From assembly GCF_023094165.1 (NCBI RefSeq), contig NZ_JALMDK010000028.1, positions 1 to 48,348 on the forward strand: 48,348 bases of DNA, given 5' to 3'. The stretch is from Crossiella sp. S99.2 (GTDB lineage: Bacteria > Actinomycetota > Actinomycetes > Mycobacteriales > Pseudonocardiaceae). The translations under genes and the position numbers were made by a program. Within the stretch, counting starts at the first letter, position 1; every line of letters begins with the position of its first letter. Shown here in pieces: positions 1 to 7,750 of this stretch. The notes beneath the pieces are model-generated. The model had not been told where the DNA came from and searched no databases. It was given only the letters and a program-made list of their open reading frames with translations.

Positions 1-84
1 GGCCGGGTGGTTTGTGAACCAGTCGGCGGCGTGATATTTTCCTTTTGGGTCGAGTCCAGATTTTTCGGGGCACGTCATACGCCA

Positions 85-128
85 ACTTGGCCCAACTGGT
101 ACACCGAGTTGGCCCAAGTCGTACGATC
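85..128. repeat. Tandem 22-bp palindromic intergenic repeat, site A (two units)
   Basis: Two adjacent 22-nt units (85-106 and 107-128) fit the pattern ASTTGGSCCAASTSG followed by a GTAC-rich spacer. Each unit core is a near-palindrome. The same unit, also with a 22-nt period, recurs at 12510-12575. It lies upstream of the aldo/keto reductase promoter. The first 80 bases show no supportable gene. Confidence 0.75.
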
Positions 129-158
129 AACTCGTTAGCGGGGCGAACGATCTGCCTC

Positions 159-164
159 TAGGAT
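159..164 (+). promoter_or_regulatory. Candidate -10 box of leaderless aldo/keto reductase mRNA
   Basis: TAGGAT ends 7 nt before the ATG at 172, and there is no convincing Shine-Dalgarno sequence. The spacing is that of actinobacterial leaderless promoters. No clear -35 is visible. Confidence 0.5.
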
Positions 165-171
165 CGTGTGC

Positions 172-1158
172 ATGGAGTTTCGACGTCTGGGTCGTAGCGG
201 CCTCTCGGTCAGTGAGATCTCGTACGGCAACTGGATCACGCACGGTTCGCAGGTCGAGGAGGAGCAGGCGCACGAGTGCGTGCGGGCCGCCCTCGACGCG
301 GGCATCACCACCTTCGACACCGCCGACGTCTACGCGAACACCGCGGCCGAGTCGGTGCTGGGGCGGGCGCTGGCCGGGCAGCGGCGGGAGGGCCTGGAGA
401 TCTTCACCAAGGTCTTCTGGCCGACCGGTCCCGGCGGGCCCAACGACAAGGGCCTGGGCCGCAAGCACATCATGGAGGCCGCGCACGGCTCGCTGCAGCG
501 GCTGGGCACCGACTACCTGGACCTCTACCAGGCGCACCGGTACGACCGCACGGTGCCGCTGGAGGAAACCATGCTGGCCTTCGCCGACCTGGTGCGGCAG
601 GGCAAGGTGCTCTACATCGGCGTCTCGGAGTGGAACGCCGAGCAGATCAGCCGGGGCGCGGCGCTGGCCCGTGAGCTGAAGGTGCCGTTCATCTCCAACC
701 AGCCGCAGTACTCGATGCTGTGGCGGGTGATCGAGTCCCAGGTGGTGCCGACCTCCGAGCGCGAGGGGGTCAGCCAGATCGTCTGGTCGCCGATCGCGCA
801 GGGCGTGCTCAGCGGCAAGTACCTGCCCGGCGCGGCCCCGCCCGCCGGATCGCGGGCCACCGACGAACGCGGCAGCGGCTTCGTCGGCCGGTTCCTGCGC
901 GATGACCTGCTGACCGCGGTGCAGAACCTCAAGCCCCTGGCCGCCGAGGCCGGGCTGAGCATGGCCCAGCTCGCGGTGGCCTGGGTGCTGCAGAACCCGA
1001 ACGTGGCCTCCGCGATCGTCGGCGCCTCCCGGCCCGAGCAGGTGCACGACAACGTCAAGGCCGCCGGGGTCGTGCTGGAGCCGGAGCTGCTGGAGAAGAT
1101 CGACGCGGTGCTGGACGGGTTCGTCGAGACCGACCCGCGCAAGACCGTGGTCGCCTGA
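172..1158 (+). CDS. Aldo/keto reductase (potassium-channel beta-subunit/YghZ-like)
   Basis: A cytosolic NADPH-dependent carbonyl reductase of 328 aa, about the usual length for the family. The catalytic tetrad is visible as D49, Y54, K80 and H122 (motifs FDTADVY, FTK and YQAHRYD), and the C-terminal half contains the expected SNQPQYS and SPIAQGVLSGKY stretches. The ATG at 172 is preferred over the in-frame GTG at 166, because it sits 7 nt after a TAGGAT box and gives the canonical MEFRRLGRSGL start. The substrate cannot be read from sequence; relatives reduce glyceraldehyde 3-phosphate or methylglyoxal, or act as Kv-beta-like redox proteins. It is a single gene, followed by a convergent small ORF. 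Confidence 0.9.
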   Translation: MEFRRLGRSGLSVSEISYGNWITHGSQVEEEQAHECVRAALDAGITTFDTADVYANTAAESVLGRALAGQRREGLEIFTKVFWPTGPGGPNDKGLGRKHIMEAAHGSLQRLGTDYLDLYQAHRYDRTVPLEETMLAFADLVRQGKVLYIGVSEWNAEQISRGAALARELKVPFISNQPQYSMLWRVIESQVVPTSEREGVSQIVWSPIAQGVLSGKYLPGAAPPAGSRATDERGSGFVGRFLRDDLLTAVQNLKPLAAEAGLSMAQLAVAWVLQNPNVASAIVGASRPEQVHDNVKAAGVVLEPELLEKIDAVLDGFVETDPRKTVVA

Positions 1159-1179
1159 ATCCGCCGGGCCTGCGCCTGG

Positions 1180-1380
1180 TTACTCGGCTGGGCGCAGGCT
1201 CATCGGCCCGTAGACCTCGTCCTCACCGTCGAGCAGCGTGACTTGCTCGATCCCGGTGGTGGACAGCTGATCCCACTGCGCGCTGAACCACGCCTCGGCC
1301 TCGTCCTGGTCCTCGAACTCCACCGCGGGGCCGGGCAGCTCGCCGCCGCCGGAGTCCTCGTATCGCCACCGGTACGCCAT
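1180..1380 (-). CDS. Small conserved actinobacterial protein, 66 aa, unknown function
   Basis: Encodes 66 aa beginning MAYRWRYED, rich in acidic and aromatic residues, with no membrane segment or Cys motif. Similar short proteins are, as far as I recall, common next to actinobacterial genes and have no assigned role. The start is supported by TACCGT 6 nt upstream of the ATG (leaderless). It is divergent from cobU with 48 bp between starts and convergent with the aldo/keto reductase. No function is proposed. Confidence 0.65.
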   Translation of the reverse strand: MAYRWRYEDSGGGELPGPAVEFEDQDEAEAWFSAQWDQLSTTGIEQVTLLDGEDEVYGPMSLRPAE

Positions 1381-1386
1381 GCGGCA

Positions 1387-1392
1387 ACGGTA
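1387..1392 (-). promoter_or_regulatory. Candidate -10 box for the 66-aa ORF
   Basis: TACCGT on the minus strand, 6 nt before the ATG at 1380, with no ribosome-binding site between them. Confidence 0.4.
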
Positions 1393-1428
1393 ACGTGATC
1401 ACCAGGCCCGGAGCAGGAGGAGCGAGCA

Positions 1429-1968
1429 GTGACGCGACGCACGCTGGTGCTGGGCGGCGCCCGCTCCGGCAAGTCCGCGCACGCCGAAGGCCTGCTGCCC
1501 GACACGGCGGCCACCTACTTCGCCACCGCCCGCCGCGATCCCGCCGACGCGGACTGGGAAGCCCGGATCGCCGAGCACGTGCGCCGCCGCCCGGCGAGCT
1601 GGCGCACCGTCGAGTGCGGGGCGAACCTGCCCGAACTGCTTTCCCAAGCGGCACAAGGGGATCCGCCGATCCTGGTGGACGACCTGGCCACCTGGCTGAC
1701 CGGTCTGCTCGACGACGCGGGCGCCTGGGAAGGCGGTCCGGACACCCTGGTCCCGGTGCGCGAGCGGGGTGCGGCACTGCGCGCGGCGGTCGCGGACTGC
1801 CCGGCGCCGGTGGTGCTGGTCTCCGCGGAGGTCGGCCTCGGCGTGGTCCCCGCGACCCGTTCTGGCAGGCTCTTCCGTGACGAGCTGGGCGGGCTGAACG
1901 CCCGGCTCGCCGAGGTGTGCGACCAGGTTGTGCTGCTGGTCGCCGGTGTCCCGCTGAAGCTGCGCTGA
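1429..1968 (+). CDS. cobU: Adenosylcobinamide kinase / adenosylcobinamide-phosphate guanylyltransferase
   Basis: CobU phosphorylates adenosylcobinamide and then transfers GMP from GTP to give AdoCbi-GDP, a late step of cobalamin nucleotide-loop assembly. The 179-aa protein has the P-loop GGARSGKS at residues 9-16 and the family length. The GTG start at 1429 has a strong ribosome-binding site AGGAGGAG (1415-1422) 6 nt upstream. It opens a cobU-cobT-cobS operon (13 nt to cobT, then a stop/start overlap). There is no room upstream for a cobalamin riboswitch, and none is seen. Confidence 0.93.
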   Translation: MTRRTLVLGGARSGKSAHAEGLLPDTAATYFATARRDPADADWEARIAEHVRRRPASWRTVECGANLPELLSQAAQGDPPILVDDLATWLTGLLDDAGAWEGGPDTLVPVRERGAALRAAVADCPAPVVLVSAEVGLGVVPATRSGRLFRDELGGLNARLAEVCDQVVLLVAGVPLKLR

Positions 1969-1981
1969 CGGAGGTTCCCCA

Positions 1982-3343
1982 GTGGACGAGAGTGTCTCGG
2001 ACGAGGCTGTCCGGTTCCCGCCGGTCGCGCCGCCCGACTCGCAGGTCCGCGGCGACGCCGAGGCGCGCCAGGCCCAGCTGACCAAACCCGCCGGGTCGCT
2101 GGGCAGGCTGGAGCAGCTCGGTGTGTGGCTTTCCGCCTGCCAGGGCGTCTGCCCGCCGCGGCCGCTGGCCCGGCCGCGAGTGGTCGTCTTCGCCGGGGAC
2201 CACGGCATCGCCCGGCACGGCGTCTCGGCCTACCCGAGCGAGGTCACCGGGCAGATGGTGCAGGGCTTCCTGGCCGGCACCGCCGCGGTGAACGTGCTGG
2301 CCGAGGCGGCGGGCGCGACCGTGCGCGTGGTGGACATGTCGGTGGACGCCGACACCGCGGACTCGGTCTCCGGGCACAAGGTCCGCCGTTCCTCCGGCGT
2401 GATCGACCGCGAGGACGCGCTCACCCAGGCCGAGGTGCTCGCCGCCCTCGCCGCCGGGCGGGCCATCGCCGACGAGGAGGTCGACGGCGGCGCGGACCTG
2501 CTCATCGCCGGTGACATGGGCATCGGCAACACCACCCCGTCCGCGGTGCTGATCGCCGCGCTGACCGGCAGCGAGCCGGTGGCCGTGGTCGGCCGCGGCA
2601 CCGGCATCGACGACCACGGCTGGATGCGCAAGACCGCCGCCATCCGGGACGCCCTGCGCCGGGCCCGCCCGGTCAGCGCCGACCCGGTCGGCCTGCTGCG
2701 CACCAGCGCGGGCGCGGACATCGCCGCGATGGCCGGTTTCCTGGCCCAGGCCGCGGTGCGGCAGACCCCGGTGCTGCTCGACGGCGTGGTGGTCGGCGCG
2801 GCCGCGATGGTCGCCGAGGAACTGGCCCCCGGCGCCCGCGAGTGGTGGCAGGCCGGGCACCGCTCGGTCGAACCCGCGCACTCCATCGTGCTGGAACACC
2901 TGGACCTGGTGCCGCTGCTGGAGTTCAGCCTGCGCCTGGGCGAGGGCTCCGGCGCGGTCGCCGCGCTGCCACTGCTGACCATGGCCGGGCGCATCCTGAC
3001 CGAGATGGCCACCTTCGCCGAGGCCGGCATCTCCGGCCCGAGCGAGACCACCCCGCTGGACGCCCTGGCGGCCACCGCCACCGGCCTGGCCGCCACCGTG
3101 CTCGGCGAGGCCACCAGCCACGCCCCCAGCCCCGAGCTGGACACCGCCGTCCCCACCAGCCAGACCCCGGCCGCGACCGCCGCCAGCCACGCCCCGGCCT
3201 ACCCGGACACCACCCACGGCTACGGCCACGGCCACACCGCCACCGCGCCGGACGAACCTCGCGACAATCCGGCCGACACCTCCTACCCCGCCCCGCCACC
3301 GGCCGCCCCGACCATCACCGTGGCCCCGCCGACCGACCTCTGA
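1982..3343 (+). CDS. cobT: Nicotinate-nucleotide-dimethylbenzimidazole phosphoribosyltransferase with His/Pro-rich tail
   Basis: CobT transfers phosphoribose from NaMN to 5,6-dimethylbenzimidazole, giving alpha-ribazole phosphate for the lower axial ligand of cobalamin. The catalytic core (about residues 30-355) has the motif VVVFAGDHGIARHGVSAYP and the catalytic glutamate E321 in LRLGEGSGA. The GTG start follows a GGAGG at about 1970. The protein is 453 aa, roughly 100 longer than usual. The extra C-terminus (from about residue 356) is a low-complexity Ala/Pro/Thr/His segment with HGYGHGH, then a proline run. It ends in TGATG, overlapping the cobS start. The tail could be a flexible metal-binding segment or simply disordered. 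Confidence 0.93.
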   Translation: MDESVSDEAVRFPPVAPPDSQVRGDAEARQAQLTKPAGSLGRLEQLGVWLSACQGVCPPRPLARPRVVVFAGDHGIARHGVSAYPSEVTGQMVQGFLAGTAAVNVLAEAAGATVRVVDMSVDADTADSVSGHKVRRSSGVIDREDALTQAEVLAALAAGRAIADEEVDGGADLLIAGDMGIGNTTPSAVLIAALTGSEPVAVVGRGTGIDDHGWMRKTAAIRDALRRARPVSADPVGLLRTSAGADIAAMAGFLAQAAVRQTPVLLDGVVVGAAAMVAEELAPGAREWWQAGHRSVEPAHSIVLEHLDLVPLLEFSLRLGEGSGAVAALPLLTMAGRILTEMATFAEAGISGPSETTPLDALAATATGLAATVLGEATSHAPSPELDTAVPTSQTPAATAASHAPAYPDTTHGYGHGHTATAPDEPRDNPADTSYPAPPPAAPTITVAPPTDL

Positions 3344-4086
3344 TGTCCGGCCTCCGCCTGGCCCTGTCCTGGCTCACCGTGCTGCCGGTGCGCACCGGCC
3401 AGGTCGACACCGCGATGGCTCGCACCGCCATCGCGCTGGCCCCGTTCGTCGGCCTGCTGCTGGGCGCCGCGGCCACCGCGGTGCTGTTCGCGCTGACCTG
3501 GCTCGGCGCCCCCGGCCTGCTCGCGGGCCTGCTGGTCGTCGGCCTGCTCGCGCTGGCCACCCGCGGCATGCACCTGGACGGCCTGGCCGACACCGCCGAC
3601 GGCCTGGGCTGCTACGGCCCCCCGGAGCGCGCCCTGCAGGTCATGCGGGACGGCGCCGCGGGCCCGTTCGCCGTGGTCACCCTCATCATCGTGCTCGGCG
3701 CCCAGGCGGTCAGCCTGTCCGCGCTGGCCGACGCCGGCCGCTGGGCCGCGGTGGTCGTCGCGCTGGCCGCCGGCCGCACCGCCTTCGCCTGGTGCTGCCG
3801 CCAGGGCGTGCCCGCCGCCCGCCCCGAGGGCCTGGGCGCCCTGGTCGCGGGCACCCAGCCCACCCTGGTTCCCGTTGCCTGGACGGTGTTGCTGACCATC
3901 GCCGCGGCCGCCGCCACCCACGACCGGCCCTGGCTCGGCCCGATCGGCGTGCTGCTGGCCCTGGGCGTGGTGCTGCTGCTGATCCGCCATGTCCGGCAGC
4001 GCTTCGGCGGTGTCACCGGCGACGTGCTCGGCGCGGCGGCGGAGATCACCGTGCTGATCGTGCTCGCGGTGACCTCGTTCCGCTGA
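3343..4086 (+). CDS. cobS: Adenosylcobinamide-GDP ribazoletransferase (cobalamin synthase)
   Basis: CobS is the integral membrane enzyme that joins AdoCbi-GDP with alpha-ribazole (phosphate) to make adenosylcobalamin (phosphate), the last step of the pathway. The 247-aa product is mostly hydrophobic helices. It carries the family signature MHLDGLADTADGLG near residues 70-85 and an early LSWLTVLPV stretch. The ATG at 3343 shares its A with the cobT TGA, so translation is coupled. Its last 41 nt overlap, tail to tail, the end of the exporter gene on the other strand. Confidence 0.93.
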   Translation: MSGLRLALSWLTVLPVRTGQVDTAMARTAIALAPFVGLLLGAAATAVLFALTWLGAPGLLAGLLVVGLLALATRGMHLDGLADTADGLGCYGPPERALQVMRDGAAGPFAVVTLIIVLGAQAVSLSALADAGRWAAVVVALAAGRTAFAWCCRQGVPAARPEGLGALVAGTQPTLVPVAWTVLLTIAAAAATHDRPWLGPIGVLLALGVVLLLIRHVRQRFGGVTGDVLGAAAEITVLIVLAVTSFR

Positions 4087-4945
4087 CCCCGGCGCCCGCG
4101 GTCGCGCCCGCGCTGGCCAGCACCACCAGCCCGATCGCCAGCAGCTGCGTCCAGCTCAGCTCCTGCCCCAGCACCAGGAACCCGGCCAGTGCCGCCAGCG
4201 CCGGGTTCAGGCTCATCATCACCCCGAACGCCGCCGCGGGCAGCCGCTTCAACGCCAGCAGGTCCATCGAGTACGGCACCGCCGAGGCCAGCAGTCCCAC
4301 CAGCAACCCCAGCGCGAGATTCGCCGGCCGCAGCAGCTCACCCCCGGCGGCCCCGATCCCCAGCGGCAGCACCGCGATCGCGCCCACCGCGGCCCCCAGC
4401 GCCAGCCCCTCCATCCCGCGGAAAGCCTGCCCCAGCCGCCGGGTCAGCAGGATGTAGCCGGCCCAGCAGGCCGCCCCGGCCAGTGCGAACAGCACGCCCA
4501 CCGCGTCCACCCCGCCCAGCCCGCTGCCCAGCAACAGCACCCCTGCCCCGGCCAGCGCCGCCCACACCAGATCCAGCCTGCGCCGGGACAACACGATCGC
4601 CAGGGTCAGCGGGCCGAGGAACTCGAAGGTGATCGCCGCGCCCAGGGGCAGGCGCTGGATGGACAGGTACACGCAGACGTTCATCGCGGCCATCACCACG
4701 CCGAACAGGGCGATGGTCAGCCAGTCGCGGCGGGAGCGGCCGCGCAGCCGGGGACGGGCGAAGGCCAGCAGCAGCACGGCCGCGCCGACCAGGCGCAGGG
4801 TGACCACGCCCAGCGGGCCCAGCACCGGGTACAGGCTCACCGCCAGCGCGGCGGAGAACTGCACCGAACTCATCCCGACCAGGATCAGCGCGACCCCGTG
4901 CAGGCGGCTGCCGAGCTGTTCGGCCGGGGCGAGGGTCGCGGTCAC
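4046..4945 (-). CDS. EamA/RhtA-family transporter (drug/metabolite exporter superfamily)
   Basis: A 299-aa inner-membrane protein with about ten hydrophobic helices arranged as two EamA halves. The stretches PLGAAITFEFLGPLTLAI and AAAFGVMMSLNPALAALAGFL are typical of RhtA-like threonine/homoserine exporters. It probably exports amino acids or related metabolites. The GTG start at 4945 lies 6 nt downstream of TAGGCT. It is divergent from a LysR regulator with 68 bp between the starts, the classic layout for a regulator and its target. The C-terminus is short, basic and non-membrane. Its 3' end overlaps cobS by 41 nt. Confidence 0.85.
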   Translation of the reverse strand: MTATLAPAEQLGSRLHGVALILVGMSSVQFSAALAVSLYPVLGPLGVVTLRLVGAAVLLLAFARPRLRGRSRRDWLTIALFGVVMAAMNVCVYLSIQRLPLGAAITFEFLGPLTLAIVLSRRRLDLVWAALAGAGVLLLGSGLGGVDAVGVLFALAGAACWAGYILLTRRLGQAFRGMEGLALGAAVGAIAVLPLGIGAAGGELLRPANLALGLLVGLLASAVPYSMDLLALKRLPAAAFGVMMSLNPALAALAGFLVLGQELSWTQLLAIGLVVLASAGATAGAGVSGTRSPRARSAR

Positions 4946-4951
4946 GGCCTC

Positions 4952-4957
4952 AGCCTA
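4952..4957 (-). promoter_or_regulatory. Candidate -10 box of the EamA exporter gene
   Basis: TAGGCT on the minus strand, 6 nt before the GTG at 4945; leaderless arrangement. Confidence 0.5.
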
Positions 4958-4980
4958 AGTAGCCGGTCGGCAACCCGGAA

Positions 4981-5006
4981 ATGCTTCCCACGCAGCGGTT
5001 ATGCTT
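4981..5006 (+). promoter_or_regulatory. LysR/exporter intergenic control region with ATGCTT direct repeat
   Basis: ATGCTT occurs at 4981-4986 and again at 5001-5006, exactly 20 bp (about two helical turns) apart. The second copy overlaps TATGCT (5000-5005), a possible -10 box 8 nt before the LysR start. This is a candidate autoregulatory site and not a proven one. Confidence 0.35.
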
Positions 5007-5013
5007 GGCGGTA

Positions 5014-5862
5014 ATGGATGTCGAGCTACGGCACTTCCGGTGCTTCCTGGCCATCGCCGAGGAGGGCTCGGTGACCGCGGCCGCCGCGCGGCTGCACCTC
5101 ACCCAGCCCGCGGTCTCGCGCACCCTCGGCCAGCTGGAACAGCGACTCGGGCGGCGGCTGGTGGACCGCTCCACCCGGCACCTGCGGCTGACCGCCGACG
5201 GGGAGGCCTTCGCGGACAAGGCCCGCGCGGTGCTCGCCGCGGTGGCCGCCGCCCTGGACCCCGGCCCCGAACCACCACTGCGGGTGGGCTACGCCTGGGC
5301 CGCGGCCGGACCGCACACCACCGCGATCCTGCGGGCCTGGCGGGAACGCCGGCCCGAGGTGCCCCTGGAGATCCGGCGCTTCGACGAGCGGACCGCCGGA
5401 CTCGGCCGCGGCGAGGTGGACGTGGCCCTGCTGCGCACCGAGGTCACCGACCCCCGCCTGCACAGCTGCGCGCTGTACCACGAACGCCGCTACGCCGCCC
5501 TGGCCGCCGACCACCCACTGGCCGACCGGCCCGAACTGACCCTGCGCGAACTGGGCGGACTGCCCATCGCGCGCAACGAACTCTCCGGCACCACCACGCC
5601 CGAGCTGTGGCCGCCGGACGCGCAGCCAGGGGAGACCGTGCGCGTGCACAACGTGGACGAATGGCTCACCGTGATCGCGGCCGGCCGGGCCGTCGGCGTC
5701 ACCGCGGACGGCACCCGGCACCACCACATGCACGCCGGCGTGGCCTACGTGCCGCTCTCCGGGGTGCCGCCGGTGACGGTCTACCTGGCCTGGCCCGCCG
5801 GGCACCGCCACCCGCGACTCACCGAGTTCCTGGCGCTCACCAGGGAAATCGTGCGGAGCTGA
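5014..5862 (+). CDS. LysR-family transcriptional regulator
   Basis: 282 aa with an N-terminal winged helix-turn-helix (about residues 1-60, MDVELRHFRCFLAIAEEGSVTAAA and LTQPAVSRTLGQLE) and a C-terminal substrate-binding domain (about 85-280). The ATG at 5014 is chosen because it gives the standard LysR start and lies 8 nt after TATGCT; the upstream in-frame ATG at 4981 would add 11 atypical residues. It is divergent from the EamA exporter, which is its likely target. Its TGA at 5860-5862 abuts the stop of convergent ilvE with no spacer. The ligand is unknown. Confidence 0.88.
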   Translation: MDVELRHFRCFLAIAEEGSVTAAAARLHLTQPAVSRTLGQLEQRLGRRLVDRSTRHLRLTADGEAFADKARAVLAAVAAALDPGPEPPLRVGYAWAAAGPHTTAILRAWRERRPEVPLEIRRFDERTAGLGRGEVDVALLRTEVTDPRLHSCALYHERRYAALAADHPLADRPELTLRELGGLPIARNELSGTTTPELWPPDAQPGETVRVHNVDEWLTVIAAGRAVGVTADGTRHHHMHAGVAYVPLSGVPPVTVYLAWPAGHRHPRLTEFLALTREIVRS

Positions 5863-6960
5863 TCAGGCCAGCGTGGTCATCCAGCCGTGCGGGTCGGCCC
5901 CGCCGGTCTGCACGCTGGTCAGCGCGCCGCGCAGCTTCATGGTCAGCTCGCCGGACTCGCCCCCGTTGATCAGGAACTCCCCGCCCGCGTGCTTGACCCG
6001 GCCGACCGGCGTGATCACCGCGGCGGTGCCGCAGGCGAAGACCTCGGTCAGCTCGCCGGAATCGACCTTCTTCTCCCACTCCTCGGTGGAGATCCGCCGC
6101 TCCTCCACCGCGTAGCCCAGATCGGCGGCCAGGGTCAGCAGCGAGTTGCGGGTGATGCCGGGCAGCAGCGCGCCGCTCAGCTCCGGGGTGACCACGCGGG
6201 CGTTCTCGCCCTCGCCGAGGACGAAGAACAGGTTCATCCCGCCCATCTCCTCCACCCACCGGCGCTCCACCGCGTCCAGCCACACCACCTGGTCACAGCC
6301 CTGCTCCGCGGCCTGGGCCTGGGCCAGCAGCGAAGCGGCGTAGTTGCCGGCGAACTTGGCCGCGCCGGTGCCACCGGGCGAGGCGCGCACGTACTCGGTG
6401 CACAGCCACACACTCACCGGCTTGACCCCGCCGGCGAAGTAGGCGCCTGCCGGGGAGGCGATCAGCACGTACAGGTACTCCTTGGCCGGGCGCACCCCCA
6501 GCCCCGCCTCGGTGGCGAACAGGAACGGCCGCAGGTACAGCGACTCGTCCGCGGCCGTGGGCACCCAGTCCTTGTCGACGTCGAGCAGCTCGCGCACCGA
6601 ACCCAGGAACAGCTCGTCCGGCAGCTCCGGCATGGCCATCCGCCGCGCCGAGGCGCGCAACCGGGCCGCGTTCGCCTCCGGCCGGAACGAGGCGATCGAG
6701 CCGTCCGGCTGCCGGTACGCCTTGAGCCCCTCGAAGATCGACTGCCCGTAGTGCAGCACCATGGCGGCCGGGTCGAACGGGATCGGGCCGTAGGGCACCA
6801 CCGCGGCGTCGTGCCAGCCCTGCTCCGGGTTCCAGCGGATGGTGACCATGTGGTCGGTGAAGTACTGGCCGAAACCGGGCTTGGCCAGGATCTCGGCCCG
6901 CCGCTCCCCAGACGCGGGCTGGGGGTTCAGGCTACGGGTGAACGACACCGTTGACGTCAT
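5863..6960 (-). CDS. ilvE: Branched-chain-amino-acid aminotransferase
   Basis: A class IV PLP aminotransferase that makes leucine, isoleucine and valine from their 2-oxo acids with glutamate, or runs in reverse for catabolism. It has 365 aa, close to mycobacterial IlvE. The PLP lysine is K202 within PGGTGAAKFAGNYAAS. Further family motifs are YGQSIFEGLKAY, YLRPFLFAT and EVFACGTAAVITPV. The start at 6960 is preferred over the ATG at 7002 because MTSTVSF aligns with known IlvE N-termini and TACGCT lies 6 nt upstream. Its position next to gcvT matches the mycobacterial order. Confidence 0.95.
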   Translation of the reverse strand: MTSTVSFTRSLNPQPASGERRAEILAKPGFGQYFTDHMVTIRWNPEQGWHDAAVVPYGPIPFDPAAMVLHYGQSIFEGLKAYRQPDGSIASFRPEANAARLRASARRMAMPELPDELFLGSVRELLDVDKDWVPTAADESLYLRPFLFATEAGLGVRPAKEYLYVLIASPAGAYFAGGVKPVSVWLCTEYVRASPGGTGAAKFAGNYAASLLAQAQAAEQGCDQVVWLDAVERRWVEEMGGMNLFFVLGEGENARVVTPELSGALLPGITRNSLLTLAADLGYAVEERRISTEEWEKKVDSGELTEVFACGTAAVITPVGRVKHAGGEFLINGGESGELTMKLRGALTSVQTGGADPHGWMTTLA

Positions 6961-6966
6961 GGCAGC

Positions 6967-6972
6967 AGCGTA
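6967..6972 (-). promoter_or_regulatory. Candidate -10 box of ilvE
   Basis: TACGCT on the minus strand, 6 nt before the ATG at 6960. It supports the shorter start. Confidence 0.45.
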
Positions 6973-7041
6973 GTACTTCGTGTTGCCCCCGACCATCGTC
7001 ATCCCAACGATCGGACGTCCTACTGTTTAGTACCCCGTGTT

Positions 7042-7683
7042 TCAGCGGGACCCGATCCGTACCCCGGGGTCCCAGTGTCGCCCGCGCCGGTTGCGCCAGT
7101 GCCTGCCCCGCCGGGCGGGCTCCGGCGCGCCCGGCCTGCTGAACTCCGGGTGCCGCCGGGCGAACTCGGTCGCGGTGAGGTCCATCGTCACCGGGTACTT
7201 GACCTCGCCGAGCGACAGTTCGGCGTCGCGCAGCCGGGCCTGTTCGCGGAAACCGAGGCTGCCGTGCAGCGCGAGCGAGGCCAGGTTGCCGCCGTAGACG
7301 GTGACCTGGCAGCCGCGGTAGCCGCGGCCGAACATGATCGCGAGCAGCACGGTGATCGCGTCGGCGGCGTAACCACAGCGCCGGTACCGCGGCCCGATGC
7401 CGATGCCGTAGCTGAACCGGTCGGCGTGCGGACCGGCCGGGATGACGTGCAGCGAGCCGACCAGGATCCGGCCGCGCAGGGTCTCGATGGCGAACTGGAG
7501 GTCGTCCCCGGAACTCGCCCGGTGCGCCGCCCAGTGCCGGTAGCCACCGATCCGGGTGGCCTGCTCGGCCGCGGAATCCCGGTCGAACCCGGCCAGCGTG
7601 CGCCGGTCCGCCGGCGTGATCGCGCGCAACCGCACCTGCCGCCCGGCCGGACCGGGATCGGCACTGGCTGACTCCATGATCAT
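7042..7683 (-). CDS. GNAT-family N-acetyltransferase
   Basis: 213 aa with a GNAT fold in residues about 15-165. The acetyl-CoA loop is seen in GIGIGPRYRRCGYAADAI, followed by a beta strand, then VYGGNLASLALHGSLGF, typical of amino-acid or RimJ-like acetyltransferases. The C-terminal 45 residues are strongly basic (RRGRHWRNRRGRHW), unusual for the family and possibly nucleic-acid or ribosome binding. The ATG at 7683 is 8 nt after TACTAT. An alternative start is the ATG two codons later. The substrate is unknown. Confidence 0.8.
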   Translation of the reverse strand: MIMESASADPGPAGRQVRLRAITPADRRTLAGFDRDSAAEQATRIGGYRHWAAHRASSGDDLQFAIETLRGRILVGSLHVIPAGPHADRFSYGIGIGPRYRRCGYAADAITVLLAIMFGRGYRGCQVTVYGGNLASLALHGSLGFREQARLRDAELSLGEVKYPVTMDLTATEFARRHPEFSRPGAPEPARRGRHWRNRRGRHWDPGVRIGSR

Positions 7684-7691
7684 CGGCGGTG

Positions 7692-7697
7692 ATAGTA
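7692..7697 (-). promoter_or_regulatory. Candidate -10 box of the GNAT gene
   Basis: TACTAT on the minus strand, 8 nt before the start at 7683. Confidence 0.4.
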
Positions 7698-7713
7698 CCG
7701 GCCACGATGACCG

Positions 7714-7746
7714 CGGGGGGGAGAGCCGAGCGTCGGCCCTCCCCCG
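7714..7746 (-). terminator. GC-rich hairpin downstream of the DUF402-like gene
   Basis: An inverted repeat with about 12 paired bases (one mismatch) and a 3-nt loop, lying just past the stop codon at 7751. There is no T tract, as is common in high-GC actinobacteria. Confidence 0.6.
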
Positions 7747-7750
7747 TGTC

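Noticed and set aside
1381..1428. Cobalamin riboswitch before cobU
   Set aside because: Only 48 bp separate the divergent starts; too short, and no B12-box sequence.
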